DNA of 9,011 nucleotides, from positions 1 through 9,011 of the forward strand of contig CAMIGT010000027.1 of the NCBI GenBank assembly GCA_946221975.1, read 5' to 3'. Of this stretch, positions 7,126 to 9,011 are shown one piece after another; the stretch's first letter is position 1, and each line of letters starts with the position of its first letter. The notes beneath the pieces are model-generated. The model worked only from the letters and a program-made list of their open reading frames with translations, did no database searches and had not been told where the DNA came from. The position numbers and the translations under genes were made by a program. The DNA comes from an uncultured Blastococcus sp. (GTDB lineage: Bacteria; Actinomycetota; Actinomycetes; Mycobacteriales; Antricoccaceae).

Positions 7126-8180
7126 TACAGGCCGATACCCGCGATATCGCCCGGGTCGTCCTTCGCGAAGATCCGCACGGGCCCGGTGACCGCGAGTCGG
7201 ACCGGGTCGCCGACGGCGACGGTGCGCGTTCCGGGCACCCGCGCGCGGACGACGAGATCGTCCGGGAGCCGGATGGCCACCACGGCGTCGGCGCCCAGGA
7301 AGCTGACCTGCTCAACCACCCCGCCCACGCCCGAGCTCGCCAGCGTGACCTGCTCGGGGCGGACCAGCACGCTGACCGGTCCCTGGGTCGCTGCCGCCTC
7401 GTGGGCGAGCGTGCCGAGGGCGGTGCTGACCCGCGCACCGTCGAGTACGCCGTCCAGCACCACCCCGTCGCCGACGAACGTCGCGGTGGCGAGGTCGGCG
7501 GGGCGCTGGTAGACGTCGGCCGGCATTCCGACGTGGCTGAAGACGCCACCGGCCATCACCGCGACCTGGCTGGCGAACGAGAGCGCCTCACTCTGGTCGT
7601 GGGTGACGAGTACGACGGTGGATCCGGTGGCACGCAAGGCATCGGCGACCGCCTGGCGGGTGCTGGCACGCAGCGCCACGTCGAGCGAGGAGAACGGCTC
7701 GTCGAGGAGCACGACCTGCGGGTCGCGGGCCAGCGCGCGGGCGAGGGCGACGCGCTGCTGCTGCCCGCCGGACAACTCGGCCGGTGATCGCGAGGCCAGC
7801 GACGGGTCGAGCCCGACCAGCTCCAGCAGCTCACCGACCCGCGCGCCGGCGCGACGCTGGCGGCGCGGCAGCCCGAACGTGACGTTGGCGCCGACGCTCA
7901 GGTGCGGGAAGAGGTTGCCGTCCTGCGACACGTAGCCGATCTCGCGGCGTTCGGGAGCGACCCACGCGCGCGGGCCGGCGACCTCGCGATCGCCGAGCCG
8001 CACAGTGCCGGAGTCGGGGCGGATGAACCCGGCGATCGAGCGCAACAGGGTGGTCTTGCCGCATCCCGACGGGCCTAGGATCGCCGTGGTCGTGCCGCTG
8101 GGCACGTGCAGGCTGACCCGGTCCAGGATCTGCGTGCGTCCGTAGGCGACCGTCAGCTCATCGACGAGCAGGTCGACCAT
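7125..8180 (-). CDS. ABC importer ATP-binding protein, ferric-iron (FbpC)-type
   Basis: A 351-residue ATPase of the FbpC/PotA group that powers import through the membrane permease encoded just upstream. It has Walker A GPSGCGKT (36-43), Q-loop YVSQDGNLFPHLSV (Gln86), signature LSGGQQQR (136-143), Walker B VVLLDE (156-161), D-loop SSLD, and switch His194 in VTHDQ. The C-terminal TOBE-like domain (about 240-345) includes VLVRPEQV. The GNLFPHLSV segment after the Q-loop is like ferric-iron FbpC proteins, but thiamine, molybdate or other small-anion transporters are not excluded. ATG 8180 has AGGAGAG 3 bases upstream and overlaps the permease stop by one base (TGATG), so the two are translationally coupled. 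No iron box is visible nearby. Confidence 0.92.
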   Translation of the reverse strand: MVDLLVDELTVAYGRTQILDRVSLHVPSGTTTAILGPSGCGKTTLLRSIAGFIRPDSGTVRLGDREVAGPRAWVAPERREIGYVSQDGNLFPHLSVGANVTFGLPRRQRRAGARVGELLELVGLDPSLASRSPAELSGGQQQRVALARALARDPQVVLLDEPFSSLDVALRASTRQAVADALRATGSTVVLVTHDQSEALSFASQVAVMAGGVFSHVGMPADVYQRPADLATATFVGDGVVLDGVLDGARVSTALGTLAHEAAATQGPVSVLVRPEQVTLASSGVGGVVEQVSFLGADAVVAIRLPDDLVVRARVPGTRTVAVGDPVRLAVTGPVRIFAKDDPGDIAGIGL

Positions 8181-8848
8181 CAGCTCTCCTTCGATGCCGC
8201 TCTGGTCAGCAAGAAGGTCAACGGTAGCGACAGCGCCACGAGCGACAGCGCATACGGGGCGGCGCTGACGTAGTCGAGCTCGTCGCTCGGCGCCCAGAAC
8301 CCGGTCGCCAACGTGCGCACCCCGGTCGGTGCGAGGATCAAGGTCGCGGTCAGCTCGGTGCTCGCGGCAAGGAAGACGAGCGCCGCCCCGGCGGCGATCG
8401 GGCGCGCCACGAGCGGAAGTACGACGCGGCGCATCGCGCCGAAGCCCGACGTACCAAGGGATCTGGCCGCATCGACCAGCGCGGGCGGTGCGTGTTCGAG
8501 GCCCGCGCGGACCGCGACGACGGCGCGCGGGAGGAAGAGCACGACGTACGCGACGATGAGCAGCACTCCGGTCTGGTAGACGGCGGGCAGGTAGCGCACG
8601 GACAGCGTGACGAAGGCGAGCGCGACGACGACGCCGGGCAGCGCACTGGCGAGGTAGGTCGCGCGCTCGAAGATCACCAGCGGTCCGCGACGGGCCCGCA
8701 CGGCGAGCCAGGCGACGGGCAGCGCGGCGATCACCGCGCCAAGCAGCCAGGCCATCGCGCGGTCCTGCCGGTAGTAGTCGCTGCGCACCGATTCGAAGCT
8801 GCCCTGGTCCAGCAGGATGCGCCGCGAGCTGTTGCGCTCCAGCGCCGC
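8180..8848 (-). CDS. Fbp-type ABC permease, C-terminal part only (5' end missing)
   Basis: The last membrane domain of a binding-protein-dependent permease. From AWLLGAVIAALPVAWL (starting near 8755) onward it reads as a typical FbpB second half: FERATYLASALPGVVVAL, the EAA loop DAARSLGTSGFGAMRRVVLPLV that docks on the ATPase, then AASTELTATLIL and APYALSLVAL, five to six hydrophobic segments. FbpB proteins usually have about 500 residues and two such halves; here the first half is absent. The frame stays open to the window end, but beyond about 8849 that is only the antisense of an ATPase fragment. The stretch 8755-8848 matches neither gene clearly. So the gene is truncated, probably non-functional as it stands, or the junction is an artefact. 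The stop overlaps the ATPase start. Confidence 0.75.
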   Translation of the reverse strand, partial: AALERNSSRRILLDQGSFESVRSDYYRQDRAMAWLLGAVIAALPVAWLAVRARRGPLVIFERATYLASALPGVVVALAFVTLSVRYLPAVYQTGVLLIVAYVVLFLPRAVVAVRAGLEHAPPALVDAARSLGTSGFGAMRRVVLPLVARPIAAGAALVFLAASTELTATLILAPTGVRTLATGFWAPSDELDYVSAAPYALSLVALSLPLTFLLTRAASKES

Positions 8849-9011
8849 TACCGCGAAGTCGACATCCTCATGATCGACGAGGCGCTCGCGACCGGCGACG
8901 CAAGCTTCCGGCAGCGGAGCAAGGAGCGCATCGACGAGGTCCGCGAGAGCGCGGGAACGGTGTTCCTGGTGAGCCACTCGCTCGCCACGGTCGAGAGCAT
9001 CTGTTCCCGGG
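8849..9011 (+). CDS. Polysaccharide-export ABC ATPase (Wzt/TagH-like), C-terminal fragment, 5' truncated and cut by window edge
   Basis: Reading from 8849 on the plus strand, the frame gives YREVDILMIDEALATGDASF (Walker B and D-loop, with the catalytic Glu codon at 8879). It continues through RQRSKERIDEVRESAG and TVFLVSHSLATVESICSR (switch His at 8975-8977) to the window edge. The DEALATGDASF plus LVSHS combination is characteristic of Wzt/TagH/RfbE-type ATPases that export O-antigen, teichoic acid or other polysaccharides. Walker A, Q-loop and the signature motif are missing. Upstream in this frame (8759-8845) I find no LSSGM-type signature, so homology starts abruptly near 8849. There is no start codon or ribosome site to explain it as a complete gene. 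Confidence 0.72.

Noticed and set aside
8849..8977. N-terminal 43 residues of the 265-codon minus-strand open frame as part of the permease
   Set aside because: This stretch is antisense to a plus-strand frame with clear Walker B, D-loop and switch-histidine motifs, and it has no membrane-protein character.

Overview
The window is a GC-rich chromosomal stretch that looks actinobacterial. The evidence is strong G/C preference at third codon positions, a DtxR/IdeR-type iron box, an actinobacterial-style leuA with a leucine-rich leader peptide, and a DUF559 gene of the kind common in that phylum. I cannot fix the genus. No rRNA, tRNA, CRISPR array or recognisable transposase was found.

Layout. 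(1) 1-2477, minus strand: an iron-siderophore ABC importer operon. In order of transcription it has a Tat/lipobox substrate-binding protein interrupted by one in-frame amber codon, a complete FecCD permease, and the N-terminus of a second FecCD permease running off the left edge. Its promoter carries a good iron box. (2) 2500-4466, plus strand: divergent leuA (2-isopropylmalate synthase). It is preceded by a 15-residue leader peptide with four consecutive Leu codons and a leader RNA with a perfect 11-bp hairpin, consistent with leucine-responsive attenuation. (3) 4481-5576: two 69-nt imperfect palindromes, inverted copies of each other (59/69 identical), bracketing a minus-strand gene with an AbiEi-like winged helix and a DUF559 (Vsr-like) nuclease fold. 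This is the best candidate in the window for an undescribed element. (4) 5602-5660: a G-rich tract with two quadruplex-type motifs. (5) 5670-7065, minus: an alpha/beta hydrolase resembling intracellular PHA depolymerases, then a GNAT acetyltransferase, probably one operon. (6) 7125-8848, minus: ATPase and C-terminal part of the permease of an Fbp-type (ferric iron) importer. (7) 8849-9011, plus: C-terminal part of a Wzt/TagH-like polysaccharide-export ATPase.

The genes at the right end meet head to head and both lack their 5' parts, so there is a deletion/rearrangement scar or an assembly chimera at about 8750-8850.

Two different iron-import systems frame a leucine biosynthesis gene. The siderophore operon should be switched on by iron starvation and leuA by leucine starvation. 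The amber codon suggests the siderophore receptor is newly broken, is read through, or carries a sequence error. All assignments come from reading motifs by eye; no database search was run.
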